A model generated the notes under the pieces. That model had not been told where the DNA came from. It was given only the letters and a program-made list of their open reading frames with translations, and made no database searches. Both the position numbers and the translations under genes were made by a program. Positions 1 through 9,389 of a DNA stretch of 40,589 bases are shown here, one piece after another. The DNA is from Streptococcus zalophi (GTDB lineage: Bacteria; Bacillota; Bacilli; Lactobacillales; Streptococcaceae), in the NCBI RefSeq assembly GCF_016481285.1, contig NZ_JAENBP010000011.1:1-40589 (forward strand), written 5' to 3'. The stretch's first letter is position 1; each line of letters begins with the position of its first letter.

Positions 1-3000
1 GCGTATACTTAGCTGTGACAGAAGTGCCATTAACATCAACACGTTTAACGGTTACGCCACTTCCTGTGCCTATGAAGGTTAATTCTGGAGTGAAGGTAAC
101 AGTGCCATCTGGTGCAACGGTATAAGTACCTTCTCCTAGAATAGTTACTGTTGTGCTACCGTCTTCAAAGGTAGCCGCTACTGTGTCATCCATCGGAACT
201 GCAACATCACCTTCTGTGAAGGTTGGTTTGCCTGTTTGCACTTGACCTTGGAGACCTGTTGAGGTGGCATCTGTACCGGTTGGTGTTACTGCTGTTACTG
301 TTGGCGTATAGTTAGCTGTGGCAGAAGTTCCATTGACATCGACACGTTTAACGGTAACTCCAGTACCAGTTCCTGTAAAGGTTGGTTCTGGCGTGAAGGT
401 TACCGTACCGTCTGGTGCGACAGTATAAGTCCCTTCTCCTGGAATAGTTACTGTTGTGCTACCGTCTTCAAAGGTGGCTGGAACACTATCATCCATCGGA
501 ACAAGTGGGTCACCACCTGTGAAGGTTGGTTTGCCTGTTTGCACTTGACCTTGGAGACCAGTTGAAGTGCCATCTGTACCGGTTGGTGTTACTGCTGTTA
601 CTGTTGGTGTATAGTTAGCTGTGGCAGAAGTACCATTAACATCAACACGTTTAACGGTAACTCCAGTACCTGTGCCTGTGAAGGTTAGTTCTGGCGTGAA
701 GGTAACAGTGCCATCTGGTGCAACGGTATAAGTTCCTTCTCCTGGAATAGTTAGTGTTGTGCTACCATCTTCAAAAGTGGCTGGCACTGTATCATCCATC
801 GGAACAAGTGGGTCACCTGCCGTAAAGACAGGTTTACCGGCTTGTACCTGACCTTGAAGACCCGTTGAGATTACATCATTTCCTATTGGCAGAACCTCAA
901 TCACCTTTGGCGTATACTTAGCTGTCGCTGAGGTACCATTGACGTCCAATCGTTTTACAGTAACTCCGGTTCCTGTGCCTGTAAAGGTTGGTTCTGGGGT
1001 GAAGGTTACCATACCATCTGGTGCGACAGTATAAGTCCCTTCTCCTGCAATAGTTATTGTTGTACTACCGTCTTCAAAGGTGGCCGGCACCGTATCATCC
1101 ATCGGAACAAGTGGATCACCTGCCGTAAAGACTGGTGTACCGGCTTGTACCTGACCTTGTAAACCTAATGAAGTCACAGAATTTCCGGTTGGTGTTACTG
1201 CTGTTACTGTTGGTGTGTATTTAGCTGTGGCAGAGGTGCCATTGACGTCCAGTCGTTTTACAGTAACTCCAGTACCTGTTCCTGTGAAAGTTGGTTCTGG
1301 AGTGAAGGTTACCGTACCGTCTGAAGCAACGGTATAAGTTCCTTCTCCTGCAATAGTTATTGTTGTGCTACCATCTTCAAAGGTGGCCGGCACTGTATCA
1401 TCCATCGGAACAAGTGGGTCACCTGCCGTAAAGACTGGTGTACCGACTTGTACCTGACCTTGTAAACCTAATGAAGTCACAGAATTGCCGGTTGGTGTTA
1501 CTGCTGTTACTGTTGGTGTGTATTTAGCTGTGGCAGAGGTGCCATTAACATCCTGTCGTTTTACAGTAACTCCAGTACCTGTTCCTATGAAAGTTGGTTC
1601 TGGAGTGAAAGTTACCGTACCGTCTGACGCAACGGTATAAGTTCCTTCTCCTGCAATAGTTATTGTTGTGCTACCATCTTCAAAGGTGGCTGGAACCGTA
1701 TCATCCATCGGAACTACTGAAGCTCCTCCAGTAAAAACAGGTGTACTGGTTTGGACTTGGCCTTGGAGACCTGTCGAGGTGACATCAGTTCCGGTTGGTG
1801 TTACTGCTGTTACTGTTGGTGTATAGTTAGCTGTCACTGAGGTGCCATTGACATCAATACGTTTAACGGTAACTCCGGTTCCTATGCCTGTAAAGGTGAG
1901 TTCTGGCGTGAAAGTTACAGCACCGTCAGGTGCAACGGTATAAGTTCCTTCTCCTGCTATCGTCTTGCTTGTGCTACCATCTTCAAAGGTGGCTGGAACC
2001 GTATCATCTATTGGAACAAGTGGATCACCTGCCGTAAAGACTGGTGTACCAGTTTGGACTTGGCCTTGAAGACCGGTTGAGTTGGCATCCTCACTTGTTG
2101 GGGTGACTGGTTTAACTGTTGGCGTATACTTAGCTGTCGCTGAGGTGCCATTAGTATCAACACGTTTAACGGTAACTCCGGTTCCTGTGCCTGTAAAGGT
2201 TGATTCTGGCGTGAAAGTCACTACGCCGTCTGAGGCAACTGTATAAGTCCCTTCTCCTGCAATAGTTATTGTTGTACTACCGTCTTCAAAGGTGGCTGCC
2301 ACCGTATCATCCATTGGAACAAGAGGGTCACCTGCCATAAAGGCTGGCTGCCCGGTTTGTACCTGTCCTTGTAAACCTGATGAAGTCACAGAATTGCCTG
2401 ATGGAGTGACTGGTTTAACTGTTGGCATATACTTAGCTGTCGCTGAGGTGCCATTAGTATCTACTCTTTTAACAGTAACTCCGGTTCCTGTGCCTGTAAA
2501 GGTTGGTTCTGGCGTGAAAGTCACTACGCCGTCTGGTGCAACGGTATAAGTTCCTTCTCCTACTATCGTCTTGCTTGTGCTACCATCTTCAAAGGTGGCT
2601 GGCACCGTATCGTCCATCGGAACTACTGGAGCTCCTCCAGTAAAAACTGGTTGCCCGGTTTGTACCTGTCCTTGGAGACCTACTGATGACACATCAGCAC
2701 CTGCTGGTGTTACTGCTGTTACTGTTGGTGTATAGTTAGCTGTGGCAGAAGTACCATTAACATCCACTCGCTTAACGGTAACTCCGGTTCCTGTGCCTGT
2801 AAAGGTGAGTTCTGGCGTGAAAGTCACTACACCGTCTTGTGTAACGGTATAAGTTCCTTCTCCTACTATCGTCTTGGTCATACTACCGTCTTCAAAGGTG
2901 GCTGGTATCGTATCATCCATTGGGACAAGTGTGGATCCACCAGTAAAGCCTGGTTGCCCAGTTTGTACCTGTCCTTGGAGACCTATCGATGACACATCAG

Positions 3001-4530
3001 CACCTGATGGTGTTACTTTAGTCACCTCTGGCGTGTACTTAGCTGTCGCTGAAGTGCCATTAATATCTACTCGCTTAACTGTTACACCAGTACCTGTACC
3101 CGTAAAGGTTGGTTCTGGCGTGAAAGTCACTACGCCGTCTGAGGCAACTGTATAAGTCCCTTCTCCTGCAATAGTTATTGTTGTACTACCGTCTTCAAAG
3201 GTGGCTGGCACCGTATCATCCATCGGAACCACTGAGGCTCCTCCAGTAAAGATTGGCTGGCCAGTTTGTACCTGTCCTTGAAGACCGGTTGAGGTCACAT
3301 CACTTCCTGTTGGCGTTACTTTAGTCACCTCTGGCGTGTACTTAGCTGTCGCTGGAGTGCCATTAGTATCTACTCGCTTAACTGTTACACCAGTACCTAC
3401 ACCTATAAAGGTTGGCTCTGGTGTGAAAGTCACTACACCGTCTGGTGTAACGGTATAAGTTCCTTCTCCTACTATCGTCTTGGTCGTACTACCGTCTTCA
3501 AAGGTGGCTGGTATCGTATCATCCATTGGGACAAGTGGGTCACCCTCCGTAAAGACTGGTGTACCAGTTTGGACTTGGCCTTGAAGACCGGTTGAGGTTA
3601 CATCACTTCCTGTTGGCGTTACTTTAGTCACCTCTGGCGTGTACTTAGCTGTCGCTGAAGTGCCATTAGTATCTACTCGTTTAACTGTTACACCAGTACC
3701 TGTACCCGTAAAGGTTGGTTCTGGCGTGAAGGTTACAACACCATCTGAGGCAACTGTATAAGTCCCTTCTCCTGTGATAGTTATTGTTGTACTACCGTCT
3801 TCAAAGGTGGCTGCCACCGTATCATCCATTGGAACTACTGAAGCTCCTCCAGTAAAGATTGGCTGGCCAGTTTGTACCTGTCCTTGAAGACCGGTTGAGG
3901 TCACATCACTTCCTGTTGGCATTACTTTAGTCACCTCTGGCGTGTACTTAGCTGTCGCTGGAGTGCCATTAGTATCTACTCGCTTAACTGTTACACCAGT
4001 ACCTACACCTATAAAGGTTGGTTCTGGCGTGAAAGTCACTACGCCGTCTGAGGCAACTGTATAAGTCCCTTCTCCTACAATAGTTATTGTTGTACTACCG
4101 TCTTCAAAGGTGGCTGCCACCGTATCATCCATTGGAACTACTGAAGCTCCTCCAGTAAAGATTGGCTGGCCAGTTTGTACCTGTCCTTGAAGACCGGTTG
4201 AGGTCACATCACTTCCTGTTGGCGTTACTTTAGTCACCTCTGGCGTGTACTTAGCTGTCGCTGGAGTGCCATTAGTATCTACTCGCTTAACTGTTACACC
4301 AGTACCTACACCTATAAAGGTTGGCTCTGGTGTGAAAGTCACTACGCCGTCTGAGGCAACTGTATAAGTCCCTTCTCCTACAATAGTTATTGTTGTACTA
4401 CCATCCTCAAAGGTGGCTGCCACCGTATCATCCATTGGAACCACTGAGGCTCCTCCAGTAAAGATTGGCTGGCCATTTTGTTCCTGTCCTTGAAGACCGG
4501 TTGAGGTCACATCACTTCCTGTTGGCGTTA
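1..4530 (-). repeat. 303-bp tandem repeat array inside the CshA-like gene
   Basis: The anchor ccttg (plus strand; part of the GLQGQ coding segment) occurs at 246, 549, 852, 1155, 1458, 1761, 2064, 2367, 2670, 2973, 3276, 3579, 3882, 4185 and 4488. That is exactly 303 bp apart every time, with no indel. This gives 14 complete units plus a unit cut by the left edge. A related anchor at 4872 (384 bp on) marks a divergent first repeat. The units nearest the N-terminus (about 3590-4500) are almost identical. Further left, units differ in blocks, for example TTITIAGEG against TSKTIVGEG, and GDPLVPMDD against GASVVPMDD. Confidence 0.95.
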
Positions 4531-7450
4531 CTTTAGTCACCTCTGGTGTATAAGTGGCTGTAACAGTTGTTCCATTTTTATCTGCTGCCTGTATAGTAAT
4601 ACTTGGAGAGGTACCGTAAAAATCTTTTTCAGGATTAAAAATAATACTATTATTAACCTTATCTAGAGAATATGTCCCAACCTTTTTACCAGTATCATCA
4701 AAAACTGCAACTGGCTGATCAGTGGGTTGTCCAGAAAGATCTAAAAGAATAATGGAATCATTGTCAATTTCAGCTTTAGGAGTGCTTGCACCACGGATAA
4801 AATTAACTGTTAGTCCTGTATTAGAACCATTTTCATCTATTACAAAAACAATTGATGAGGTTTGTATTTGTCCTTGAAGACCTATTGTATGAGATGAATT
4901 TGATGTTGGTGTTACACGAATTACAGTTGGAATATATACACCATCCATTGTCATTTGACCATTAATACCATTATTAATATTATCCAAACCATTTAATGAT
5001 GTATTTGAAGTCCAACCTGTAGTTTGACCATTTTTATCTGTTGCTCTTATAACCACACCATCTGCTGTACCATAAAAGCTAGCTTCAGGAACAAAAGTCA
5101 CTGTACCATCTGATGTAACAGTATAGGTTCCTTGTCCTTGTTTAGTGTAACTGGTTACCAGATTTCCATTTGGGTCAACAATTTTAATTGCTTGAGTTGT
5201 ATCAATAGTATTTTCTGAGTTGAAGTCAGTCTTTAATTTCCCATAAGCCGTGAAATTAATGGTAGCTGTTTGTGGTTCACCTTGATTTCCTGAGGTTTCT
5301 TTTCGTTCACCTTTTGGTGGATGAATAGTTTTTATTAGAAAATCTTCTACCTCACCAGAAGTTGCCAAATCAATTGGCAATTCAATTTCTTCAGATTTCA
5401 AAGCAATTCTAACACGAGCTCCAAGTGCCGATATTTCTGTATCAACCACTTGAGGAGCATTTTGAAAAACAAGATCAATTTGACCATCTGTAGTAACTTC
5501 TGTCATCTCAGATGATTCATTTTCTTCAAATTTCCCATTATTATTAAAATCAATCCATCCTTTAACAAAAGCTTTATCATTTCCATTTCTATTAGCTTTA
5601 ATTGAAAGAGTGTATTCTTGTTTTTCAGCTTCATGAATCACAAATGGATTGCCGTCAGCAGATAACTGGTTATCACCCTCATCTCCAATATCATTGTTGT
5701 CATCTCTAATCCACTCATCACCTGTTCCTTGGGTATCTGATTGATCTACATCAAAATCAGGTTTTTCTGTTCCAAGAAATGGAGAAGTTACTCCCGGAGT
5801 ATTTTTAATCGCATGTGCCACATAACCATATGAACCTGGAGCATCACCTATATCAGTCAGTAAAAAACCAAGTTGAGCAGACTGCCCTCCAGAAGTATTC
5901 ATATATATTCCAACTTCTGTAGCTCCTGTAGTTGCTACTACAGGAACACTATGAGAGTTTTTAGATGTTCTAACCCCTCCAAAAACTTTTGAACCAAGGC
6001 CACCCGTTACTTGATCAGGATTCGCCCAATACTCAGGCTTGAATCCAGCATTTGAAATACTTGATAAATCAGTTTCAGAGTTCACAGTATATCTAACATT
6101 ACTATCCCTTTGCTTAATATTAGCAATTTCTTCAAAACCTGAACCATTTGTAGTAAAAATATTGGTTTCATGAGGTCCAGCTTCTTCACCATCAGCCATA
6201 AGAATAGTTGCAGGGACTTCTTGTCCTTTATAAATTGCAGTTACTTTTAATTGCAACCCAACATTAAATCCTCCGCCATCAACACCAAAGTTAGTAAGTC
6301 TATTTTCTGTACTTAAACCCGCTAATCTTACATGAGACCAGTTGGGATCCTGAGGCTTTAATACAACTCTTGCAGGTTTGTTTCTAAGACGCCAATTACC
6401 ATTATCTGATCGGTATCTATTAACAGCGTTAGGATTATAGCCTTTTGCAGGATCTCCTCCTGTAAGATCTTTATAGTAATCAGTAGCTTCAAAAGGTGTT
6501 AAACCAATAACTTCTGCTTTGACAGTAAATCCAGGAGATATCTCTTTTTCAAAAATTGTTCCAACCTTGAGTGCTTTTTTTCCGTTTACAATATCAACAT
6601 TGGTAATGTCATTATCATCTGTAAAATCAACCCAAACAATTTGTTGGCTTAACCTAACTAAGTCAAGATTTTTTTCTCTTGGTGTTGTTACACTCATCTG
6701 AGCAGCTGTATCAGATCTAAAATCTGTACCATAAGGGATGGGATCCCCTTCATTTGAAGGACGATTCATTGCAGAAGTAGAAGGAACCTCACTTTTCTCA
6801 ACAGAAAATGATTTTGTCACTTCTGATTTTGGTGCTATAATCTGATTATCATCACTTTGAGATAAATTTGAATCATTTAATGATGCCACTGCTTGATTAT
6901 CTTCAATTGCAACATCTTCATTCTTTTTATCAAGATTATCATCAGTTGCTTTCTCATTCTTTTTGTTTTCAATGGAAGCTAAGGTATCTGAATTTTCAGT
7001 AGTTTCCTCATAATTCTCAGAAAGTAGGTCAGTGTTATTTGAAACATTAGTTTCTTCAAAAACTTCGGTATTTTCTTCTATAACAGGTAACACAACCGTA
7101 CTATTTTCAGCAACAATTTCTTCTGAATCACTAGAATTATTAACAACTTCTGTTGTTGCTAACACTTCCGGACTTACTAAATCATTAGTTGAATTTTCCT
7201 CTTCGCTTGCTTCCGAAATAGCGATGGTATTAGGTGTTTCGGTCATTTCCACAGCAGTTAGATTTTCTGTTTCTTCTGGATTACTAATTTGTATCAATGT
7301 ATCATCCAAAGATGAAACTGATTCATCTGCTTGTACGGTACTAGAAAAAACAGCAAAAACAGTTCCTATCAAAACAGAGGCAGCTCCTATTTTGAATTTT
7401 TTGATGGTAAATCTCTGCTTGCTTTCTAAATTCTTTTTTTCTTTTGACAT
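1..7450 (-). CDS. CshA-like giant fibrillar surface adhesin, 5' part (3' end beyond left edge)
   Basis: This is one open frame from an ATG at 7450 (Shine-Dalgarno AGGAG, 7456-7460) to the left edge, about 2483 codons with no stop in the parts I translated. The N-terminus has a YSIRK-type signal peptide (RFTIKKFKIGAASVLIG, residues 13-29) that probably ends at VQA/DE near residue 41. Residues 42 to about 230 are an acidic, Asn/Thr-rich, probably disordered stretch. Residues about 230-520 resemble the CshA non-repetitive region 2, which binds fibronectin in S. gordonii (family knowledge). Residues about 525-700 form a GEVED-type domain (starts DIGDAPGSYG, ends GEVEDFLI). Two divergent repeats follow, then from about residue 987 tandem 101-residue CshA fibril repeats (core GLQGQVQTG, VPMDDT, GEGTYTV, VTFTPEP). 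The sorting signal should lie beyond the window. As I remember it, S. gordonii CshA is about 2500 residues; this protein is longer. The repeat DNA is richer in G+C than its surroundings. Confidence 0.93.
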   Translation of the reverse strand, partial: MSKEKKNLESKQRFTIKKFKIGAASVLIGTVFAVFSSTVQADESVSSLDDTLIQISNPEETENLTAVEMTETPNTIAISEASEEENSTNDLVSPEVLATTEVVNNSSDSEEIVAENSTVVLPVIEENTEVFEETNVSNNTDLLSENYEETTENSDTLASIENKKNEKATDDNLDKKNEDVAIEDNQAVASLNDSNLSQSDDNQIIAPKSEVTKSFSVEKSEVPSTSAMNRPSNEGDPIPYGTDFRSDTAAQMSVTTPREKNLDLVRLSQQIVWVDFTDDNDITNVDIVNGKKALKVGTIFEKEISPGFTVKAEVIGLTPFEATDYYKDLTGGDPAKGYNPNAVNRYRSDNGNWRLRNKPARVVLKPQDPNWSHVRLAGLSTENRLTNFGVDGGGFNVGLQLKVTAIYKGQEVPATILMADGEEAGPHETNIFTTNGSGFEEIANIKQRDSNVRYTVNSETDLSSISNAGFKPEYWANPDQVTGGLGSKVFGGVRTSKNSHSVPVVATTGATEVGIYMNTSGGQSAQLGFLLTDIGDAPGSYGYVAHAIKNTPGVTSPFLGTEKPDFDVDQSDTQGTGDEWIRDDNNDIGDEGDNQLSADGNPFVIHEAEKQEYTLSIKANRNGNDKAFVKGWIDFNNNGKFEENESSEMTEVTTDGQIDLVFQNAPQVVDTEISALGARVRIALKSEEIELPIDLATSGEVEDFLIKTIHPPKGERKETSGNQGEPQTATINFTAYGKLKTDFNSENTIDTTQAIKIVDPNGNLVTSYTKQGQGTYTVTSDGTVTFVPEASFYGTADGVVIRATDKNGQTTGWTSNTSLNGLDNINNGINGQMTMDGVYIPTVIRVTPTSNSSHTIGLQGQIQTSSIVFVIDENGSNTGLTVNFIRGASTPKAEIDNDSIILLDLSGQPTDQPVAVFDDTGKKVGTYSLDKVNNSIIFNPEKDFYGTSPSITIQAADKNGTTVTATYTPEVTKVTPTGSDVTSTGLQGQEQNGQPIFTGGASVVPMDDTVAATFEDGSTTITIVGEGTYTVASDGVVTFTPEPTFIGVGTGVTVKRVDTNGTPATAKYTPEVTKVTPTGSDVTSTGLQGQVQTGQPIFTGGASVVPMDDTVAATFEDGSTTITIVGEGTYTVASDGVVTFTPEPTFIGVGTGVTVKRVDTNGTPATAKYTPEVTKVMPTGSDVTSTGLQGQVQTGQPIFTGGASVVPMDDTVAATFEDGSTTITITGEGTYTVASDGVVTFTPEPTFTGTGTGVTVKRVDTNGTSATAKYTPEVTKVTPTGSDVTSTGLQGQVQTGTPVFTEGDPLVPMDDTIPATFEDGSTTKTIVGEGTYTVTPDGVVTFTPEPTFIGVGTGVTVKRVDTNGTPATAKYTPEVTKVTPTGSDVTSTGLQGQVQTGQPIFTGGASVVPMDDTVPATFEDGSTTITIAGEGTYTVASDGVVTFTPEPTFTGTGTGVTVKRVDINGTSATAKYTPEVTKVTPSGADVSSIGLQGQVQTGQPGFTGGSTLVPMDDTIPATFEDGSMTKTIVGEGTYTVTQDGVVTFTPELTFTGTGTGVTVKRVDVNGTSATANYTPTVTAVTPAGADVSSVGLQGQVQTGQPVFTGGAPVVPMDDTVPATFEDGSTSKTIVGEGTYTVAPDGVVTFTPEPTFTGTGTGVTVKRVDTNGTSATAKYMPTVKPVTPSGNSVTSSGLQGQVQTGQPAFMAGDPLVPMDDTVAATFEDGSTTITIAGEGTYTVASDGVVTFTPESTFTGTGTGVTVKRVDTNGTSATAKYTPTVKPVTPTSEDANSTGLQGQVQTGTPVFTAGDPLVPIDDTVPATFEDGSTSKTIAGEGTYTVAPDGAVTFTPELTFTGIGTGVTVKRIDVNGTSVTANYTPTVTAVTPTGTDVTSTGLQGQVQTSTPVFTGGASVVPMDDTVPATFEDGSTTITIAGEGTYTVASDGTVTFTPEPTFIGTGTGVTVKRQDVNGTSATAKYTPTVTAVTPTGNSVTSLGLQGQVQVGTPVFTAGDPLVPMDDTVPATFEDGSTTITIAGEGTYTVASDGTVTFTPEPTFTGTGTGVTVKRLDVNGTSATAKYTPTVTAVTPTGNSVTSLGLQGQVQAGTPVFTAGDPLVPMDDTVPATFEDGSTTITIAGEGTYTVAPDGMVTFTPEPTFTGTGTGVTVKRLDVNGTSATAKYTPKVIEVLPIGNDVISTGLQGQVQAGKPVFTAGDPLVPMDDTVPATFEDGSTTLTIPGEGTYTVAPDGTVTFTPELTFTGTGTGVTVKRVDVNGTSATANYTPTVTAVTPTGTDGTSTGLQGQVQTGKPTFTGGDPLVPMDDSVPATFEDGSTTVTIPGEGTYTVAPDGTVTFTPEPTFTGTGTGVTVKRVDVNGTSATANYTPTVTAVTPTGTDATSTGLQGQVQTGKPTFTEGDVAVPMDDTVAATFEDGSTTVTILGEGTYTVAPDGTVTFTPELTFIGTGSGVTVKRVDVNGTSVTAKYT

Positions 7451-7497
7451 ATAATCTCCTTAATATAAAAATGGCCAAAGGTACTAAGTTTACTACA

Positions 7498-7526
7498 AGT
7501 ATAGGCTTTATGAAAGCGTTTGTCAA
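7498..7526 (-). promoter_or_regulatory. Promoter of the CshA-like gene, with a cre-like half site in the spacer
   Basis: On the minus strand there is TTGACA (7526-7521), a 17-bp spacer and TATACT (7503-7498), which is a near-consensus vegetative promoter. The predicted start near 7491 leaves a leader of about 40 nt containing the AGGAG site. The spacer and -35 carry TGAAAGCGTTTGTCA on the plus strand, whose left half fits a CcpA cre site; the right half is shifted by two bases. Confidence 0.8.
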
Positions 7527-7908
7527 TTATAATGGTTTAAATCATTAACTTGTTGATTTTTTATTGACTAAGAAAAATCACCCCTTTTCATCTGACAGAA
7601 TTTAGATATCATTCATTAGTAAAATTAACCTTTACCATCTTTCTATATAATGATGAAATAATACAATGTTCTAACTTGAAAAAGTAAGACTTTAGATTTT
7701 TTTCACTCAATATGATTAACTTTAATCCTCTCATTAACAGAGATATTATTTTCCAAAATAAATAACTAATAAATAATGAATAAAATATGCTGATAGTCTT
7801 AATAAAAGATTGAAATATTTTTAATCAAAATAATATATGATAAAGTTCTTCTTTACTTTTTAGACATCAAAAAGTTAATTAATCGTTTAATAAATAAAGT
7901 AAAAAAAG
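7527..7908. other. AT-rich intergenic region, no gene seen
   Basis: These roughly 380 bases between the adhesin promoter and the pepV terminator are very AT-rich. I see no convincing open frame, RNA gene, hairpin terminator or repeat. It may act as an upstream regulatory region for the adhesin gene, but I cannot identify a binding site with confidence. Confidence 0.6.
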
Positions 7909-7943
7909 AAAAAACCCTTTGCTTCTATAAAAGGCAAAGGGTT
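7909..7943 (-). terminator. Terminator of the nitroreductase-pepV unit
   Basis: A 10-bp stem (AACCCTTTGC at 7943-7934 pairing with 7922-7913) is followed on the minus strand by a T-rich run, 27 bp past the pepV stop. Confidence 0.85.
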
Positions 7944-7970
7944 AAAACATATGCTATTGTTTATTATATT

Positions 7971-9380
7971 TTATTTGATAAGCTCATAAATGGATTCAGC
8001 ATAGATAGCTGCTGCTCTGTATAGATCCTCTACATCGGTAAATTCATTGGCTTGATGCATGGTATTTTCATAGCCTGGGAACATAGCACCGTAGGCAACA
8101 CCACGCTTAAGAAGACGACCAAAGGTACCACCTCCAATAATCTTTTCTTCACCTTTTAAGCCGGTATGTTTTTCATAAACATTTAACAAGGTAGCAACAA
8201 GTGGGTCATCCATTGGCACATAGTGTGGGATGTGACCATGTTCTGATACAGTTACTTTTTCAACGCCTGCCAATTTTTCAAGAACTGCTTTAATCTTTTC
8301 TGGTGTTGTGCCTTGAGGGTAACGCATGTTTAAGGCGATAGTATTATCATCAGACATTTCATCAAAGTTGAAAACACCGGCATTCATGGTTAACTCACCC
8401 ATTTTGTCATCAGTGTATGCTATGCCAACATTTTTGCCATAGTAATCTTGATGGAGAACATTACCAATCAAGGTTAGGAAGGCTTTTGCAGGTCCATCAA
8501 AATCACAATTAGCAATAAAGCTAGCAAGATATGTTGCCCCATTGATACCTACTTGAGGAGACATCCCATGAGCAGATTTACCAATTACAGTGATGACAAT
8601 TTTACCATCTTCTTCTGTCACTGTTCCAGAAATTTCAGGATTTTCTGCCACGTATTTATCAAAAGCAGATTTTGTTTCAGCAAGTGTCAAGTTACCAGAA
8701 ATAATGGCTGTAGCAGACTCAGGAACCATGTTTTCACGAAGACCACCTTTAAAGCTGTGAAGCACTAAATCCCCTGAATTCTTCCCTGAAAAATGAAGGT
8801 ACTCAGTGATATTTCCTTTTTCCCCATTAATGATTGGAAATTCCGCATCAGGAGAAAAACCAAAGTCCGGTAATTTTTGGTCATTATGTTTGAAATAATA
8901 ATCCATATCACCCCAACCAGACTCTTCATCAGTACCAACAATAAAGCGAACTTTTTTTGAAACAGGAAGCCCTAATTCTTTGATGATTTTTAGACCATAG
9001 TAACACGCCATGGTTGGTCCTTTATCATCTGAAGAGCCACGCGCATAGAGTTTGCCGTCTTTGATAACTGGTTCATAGGGGTCTGTTTCCCAATCACTAC
9101 CGGCTGGCACGACATCGAGATGGGCAAAAATACCTAAAACCTCATCACCGTCACCATATTCAAATTGACCGGCATAATTGTCAATATTTTTAGTGGTATA
9201 GCCGTCACGCTCAGCCATTTTTAAAAAATGATTAAGGGCATTAACAGGACCTGGTCCAAAAGGATGAGTGGCATCTGCCTTATCATCTTCACGCTCAGAC
9301 TTAATTCTTAGTAAGTCGAGTAAATCTTTCATCATATCATCACGACGTTTTGCTACTTCTTGTTTAAAATCTACAGTCAT
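7971..9380 (-). CDS. pepV: Dipeptidase PepV (M20 family)
   Basis: PepV is a cytoplasmic zinc dipeptidase that cleaves a broad range of dipeptides and so completes peptide use. The protein has 469 residues, the normal length. The M20 metal and catalytic residues are visible: H87 in AHLDV, D89, D119 in SSDDKG, E152/E153 in TDEESG, D178 in SPDAEFP, and a late His in MHQANE. These match the positions known for Lactobacillus delbrueckii PepV. The ATG start has a strong AAGGAG site that overlaps the stop codon of the nitroreductase gene nine bases upstream, so the two genes are cotranscribed and possibly translationally coupled. A strong terminator follows. Confidence 0.96.
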   Translation of the reverse strand: MTVDFKQEVAKRRDDMMKDLLDLLRIKSEREDDKADATHPFGPGPVNALNHFLKMAERDGYTTKNIDNYAGQFEYGDGDEVLGIFAHLDVVPAGSDWETDPYEPVIKDGKLYARGSSDDKGPTMACYYGLKIIKELGLPVSKKVRFIVGTDEESGWGDMDYYFKHNDQKLPDFGFSPDAEFPIINGEKGNITEYLHFSGKNSGDLVLHSFKGGLRENMVPESATAIISGNLTLAETKSAFDKYVAENPEISGTVTEEDGKIVITVIGKSAHGMSPQVGINGATYLASFIANCDFDGPAKAFLTLIGNVLHQDYYGKNVGIAYTDDKMGELTMNAGVFNFDEMSDDNTIALNMRYPQGTTPEKIKAVLEKLAGVEKVTVSEHGHIPHYVPMDDPLVATLLNVYEKHTGLKGEEKIIGGGTFGRLLKRGVAYGAMFPGYENTMHQANEFTDVEDLYRAAAIYAESIYELIK

Positions 9381-9389
9381 TATTTCTCC

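Noticed and set aside
2292..3155. Plus-strand frames of 85 and 93 codons in the repeat array
   Set aside because: They are antisense to the adhesin repeats, resemble each other because of the 303-bp period, and have no ribosome site.
1..4530. CRISPR array
   Set aside because: The 303-bp units are coding, without short repeat-spacer structure.
7032..7454. Plus-strand frame of 140 codons
   Set aside because: It is antisense to the signal peptide and acidic N-terminus of the adhesin; its Ser/Val-rich content is the complement of Glu/Asn/Thr codons.
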